The notes under the pieces were generated by a model, which was given only the letters and a program-made list of their open reading frames with translations, searched no databases and had not been told where the DNA came from. Source: Woeseiaceae bacterium (lineage in GTDB: Bacteria > Pseudomonadota > Gammaproteobacteria > Steroidobacterales > Woeseiaceae). From it: DNA of 64,000 nt. The stretch spans positions 1 through 64,000 of the forward strand of contig JAJFKS010000013.1 of assembly GCA_021773115.1 (NCBI GenBank), given 5' to 3'. Position numbers and translations under genes: made by a program. Below, in pieces: positions 61,837 to 64,000 of this stretch. Within the stretch, counting starts at the first letter, position 1, and each line of letters starts with the position of its first letter.

Positions 61837-62573
61837 TTCGTTCAAAACGTGGCTTGATTATCGTCGGTGTCCTGGTTTTCGTCGTTGGCCTTGTTGCGAG
61901 CTTCCCGGCGCGGGTTGCTGTTGGCCTGTTGCCGGAATCGGGTGTCGCCATTAGCGGCATCGAAGGGACGATCTGGCGTGGACGTGCCAGAGAAGCATCA
62001 GTGACGGGCATTTACCTCCGCAACATTACATGGCAATCCATGCCATGGGCTTTGCTCACCGGGCGACTGACGTATCAAATTGAGGCGACGCCGGTGTCGG
62101 GATTTGTCGATACCCGGCTAAGCGTCGGCATGGATGGAACAATTCGTCTGACGGAATTAAGTGCTGCGATCCCGCTCGATCTATTTTCAAATGCAATCGG
62201 CGTAGCCGGACTGCAAGGTAATGCGAGTCTGAATTTTGAACGCATTGAGCTGCTTGATGGCCTCGCAGTCGCTGCGGACGGCATCATGCAGGTAGCGAAT
62301 CTGCTCGTTCCCGTTGTAGGGCGTGATTCACTCGGATCTTACAAAGTAGAATTCCGCTCACAAAATAATGGAGTTGTAGCAAGTATTGAAGATACGGATG
62401 CTGTCATCGATATCGCAGGTAGCCTGCAGATCAAGACGGATCGTTCGTTTCAGTTTCTCGCGCAGGTGATCGTGAAAGCGGAGACGCCGGAAGCCATTCG
62501 CCAACAATTGCGCTTGCTGCCACCGCCAAATGATCGCGGCCAGCAGGAACTTCGCCTGGAAGGGATTCTTTAA
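61833..62573 (+). CDS. gspN: type II secretion protein GspN
   Basis: 246 residues, starting at a TTG that overlaps the gspM stop. One N-terminal membrane helix (GLIIVGVLVFVVGLVASFPA) followed by a periplasmic beta-rich domain with GVAISGIEGTIWRGRAREAS and TWQSMPWALLTGRLTYQIEA, typical of GspN. It is an accessory component found in some systems. Convergent with the helicase gene, overlapping by four bases (both stops share TTAA). Confidence 0.92.
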   Translation: MIRSKRGLIIVGVLVFVVGLVASFPARVAVGLLPESGVAISGIEGTIWRGRAREASVTGIYLRNITWQSMPWALLTGRLTYQIEATPVSGFVDTRLSVGMDGTIRLTELSAAIPLDLFSNAIGVAGLQGNASLNFERIELLDGLAVAADGIMQVANLLVPVVGRDSLGSYKVEFRSQNNGVVASIEDTDAVIDIAGSLQIKTDRSFQFLAQVIVKAETPEAIRQQLRLLPPPNDRGQQELRLEGIL

Positions 62574-64000
62574 GCGCCGAGATTGACCGGGACTTCGACA
62601 AACGCTGACAACAGCGGAAAGTAAAGCGCACACCTGGCTTCGACGCCCGCCCAATTCGCATAAATTGTCGCATAACGCGCAAGCTGTGGTTGGTAGCGTT
62701 CGGATTCCACTTGCAGGAATCCTTCGAGATTGCCGCCTTCGTGCGAACTGGTTTTGTAGTCGACAATCCAGTGTGTCCCGTCATCATCGATACGCACTCG
62801 GTCCAAAACGACATTGATGAGTTCGTTTTCGTAAATTCCGCTGAGTGCAAGCTCAGAGTGGCCTTTGCCATTGACTATCCAGAGTCCCTTCTCGTCATGT
62901 TGCAGGTTTCGAACCGCCGTTTCGACCCGCGCCACGATTGGCGAGGCCGCGTCACCGATGACTCCCGTTTCTCGTAGCCATCGAAATGTCACGGCGCGCA
63001 TGACGGATGGATCGTCGAGTGCGTTGCCGGCGCCGCCATCCGCAATGAGTTGCAGCCATCGATGCGTAAGCGTGCCTGCGACGCGTGCGTCCATTCCAAC
63101 CCAGTAAAACTCCACTTCATTGTCCAGGACCTCAACATTGGGTGTCACCGCGGCAGGGAGGCCAACAAGATCCGGCAATTGCCAGGGCGCCGTAAAGCGA
63201 CGCAACACAGGCGTCGCCCATGGCGACGATTCGCGCACCACTGGCGCGGTCTTTTCGCTTTCGAACGCCCGCTCGAAATCACCCATGACCGCCGGCCAGA
63301 GCAAGTTCAGCAGGCTGTCGCTTCGGGCAGGCTTTAGGCTCTCACCATCGTTTGAAACTGAGGCATTGCCCATCAGGTGCAATGACTTTTTCGCTCGCGT
63401 GCAGGCGACATACATTAACCGCCCCTGCTCATGTCGAGATTTATCTGCTTCGGTTAATTCGATATAGCGATGCAATGGGTCATTGTCGACATCTGCCCGT
63501 GGACCTACCGGGCTAATGACTTTGTGCTCGACACCGTGCCGAACCGGCAGGTCAAACCATGACAGCACACGGCGATCACCGTGACCGGGTTGCCTGCCGA
63601 GTCCGAATAGCAGTACGTGGTCAAATTGCAGGCCCTTGGAGCGATGCATGGTCATTACCTGCAGGCGAGCGTTGTCGTTGCTCGAAACTCGCTCGAGGTC
63701 AAGGATTGCCTCCAAATCGCCGACATCAAGCACGGTCCCTGCCCGCTCGAGTTTCCCGAGCACGTCGAAATAGCGGTAGACGTTTTCAATCGCATAGTCA
63801 TCGTTCAGCAATCCCGGTCCGCCAAGCGCAAACCAGGCTTTCTCGACCCGGTCGCGCAGACTCTGTACGCACTGCGATGCAACCAGGCCTTCCAAATGCA
63901 CCAGTGCGCCTTCGATAGCGGACTGCGCGACTGCAGACAGATTTTGTCGACGTTCGCTGTCCTGCAATAACTCCCAAACACTACTTCGCTTGTCGTTGCG
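62570..64000 (-). CDS. UvrD-type helicase with RecB-like nuclease domain (AddA-like), partial
   Basis: The frame stays open to the right edge (477 codons), so only the C-terminal part is present. Helicase motifs V and VI are seen: MTMHRSKGLQFDHVLLFGLG and RLMYVACTRAKKSLHLMG. The C-terminal PD-(D/E)XK nuclease has INVVLDRVRIDDDGTHWIVD and YKTSSHEGG, with Asp and the DxK Lys. This is an AddA/RecB-like helicase-nuclease used in double-strand break repair. The partner gene (addB or recC) would lie to the right, outside the window. Confidence 0.9.
   Translation of the reverse strand, partial: RNDKRSSVWELLQDSERRQNLSAVAQSAIEGALVHLEGLVASQCVQSLRDRVEKAWFALGGPGLLNDDYAIENVYRYFDVLGKLERAGTVLDVGDLEAILDLERVSSNDNARLQVMTMHRSKGLQFDHVLLFGLGRQPGHGDRRVLSWFDLPVRHGVEHKVISPVGPRADVDNDPLHRYIELTEADKSRHEQGRLMYVACTRAKKSLHLMGNASVSNDGESLKPARSDSLLNLLWPAVMGDFERAFESEKTAPVVRESSPWATPVLRRFTAPWQLPDLVGLPAAVTPNVEVLDNEVEFYWVGMDARVAGTLTHRWLQLIADGGAGNALDDPSVMRAVTFRWLRETGVIGDAASPIVARVETAVRNLQHDEKGLWIVNGKGHSELALSGIYENELINVVLDRVRIDDDGTHWIVDYKTSSHEGGNLEGFLQVESERYQPQLARYATIYANWAGVEARCALYFPLLSAFVEVPVNLGA

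Noticed and set aside
1..64000. CRISPR arrays, rRNA and tRNA genes
   Set aside because: I looked for regularly spaced repeats and cloverleaf-like segments while reading and saw none; a dedicated scan (tRNAscan, CRISPR finder) was not possible.

Overview
The window looks like a chromosomal segment from a gammaproteobacterium, possibly an uncultivated marine or sediment lineage. The main reasons are a fabD-fabG-acpP-fabF-pabC-mltG-tmk-holB-pilZ gene order, a type II secretion (gsp) cluster beside a rhombosortase, cbpA-cbpM, and a TlpA-DUF4266-DUF3570-ApbE cassette. This lineage call is inference; no rRNA or tRNA gene was seen.

Region 1 (1-14.4 kb) is accessory and detoxification-like. It holds a Tat-exported cupin, a VOC protein, TetR plus a CPBP protease, an HxlR regulator divergent from osmC, an M28 peptidase, a membrane protein/XRE pair, a LysR regulator divergent from a pirin-doxX-GST-DUF5996 operon, and an exported methyltransferase-like lipoprotein. 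Candidate operators with clear dyads sit in the HxlR/OsmC and LysR/pirin intergenic gaps.

Region 2 (14.4-24.9 kb) is the least stable part. It contains a 3' remnant of a CpcT/CpeT-type lipoprotein joined to a fragment of a tyrosine recombinase, a secreted metzincin protease overlapping a large secreted coiled-coil protein of unknown function, an orphan HigA antitoxin preceded by only the last codons of higB, a seven-repeat FG-GAP protein, and an RHS fragment. The protease/coiled-coil pair is the best candidate here for an undescribed system.

Region 3 (24.9-36.8 kb) has a DUF302/membrane/DUF4136 operon divergent from an ArsR-family regulator. That regulator carries the Cys41/Cys107 pair of persulfide sensors (SqrR/BigR). 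It is followed by a Tll0287-like heme protein, cbpA-cbpM, a second pirin, a large MscS-type channel, a hydrolase, yegP and a ferritin-like protein.

Region 4 (36.7-43.6 kb) is an envelope redox block on the minus strand: MbnH-MbnP, a membrane-anchored coiled coil, then ApbE, DUF3570, DUF4266 and TlpA, followed by GlpQ and a TIR-like protein. DUF3570 carries a match to the ApbE flavinylation motif (DSLTGATPS), so ApbE probably attaches FMN to its neighbour.

Region 5 (43.7-64 kb) is mostly core: an EEP phosphatase, a FadJ-like enzyme, a double cNMP-binding/rhodanese fusion, the fatty acid/folate/DNA replication cluster (with pabB inserted between fabF and pabC), rhombosortase, gspGHIJKLMN, and a partial AddA/RecB-like helicase-nuclease that runs off the right edge.
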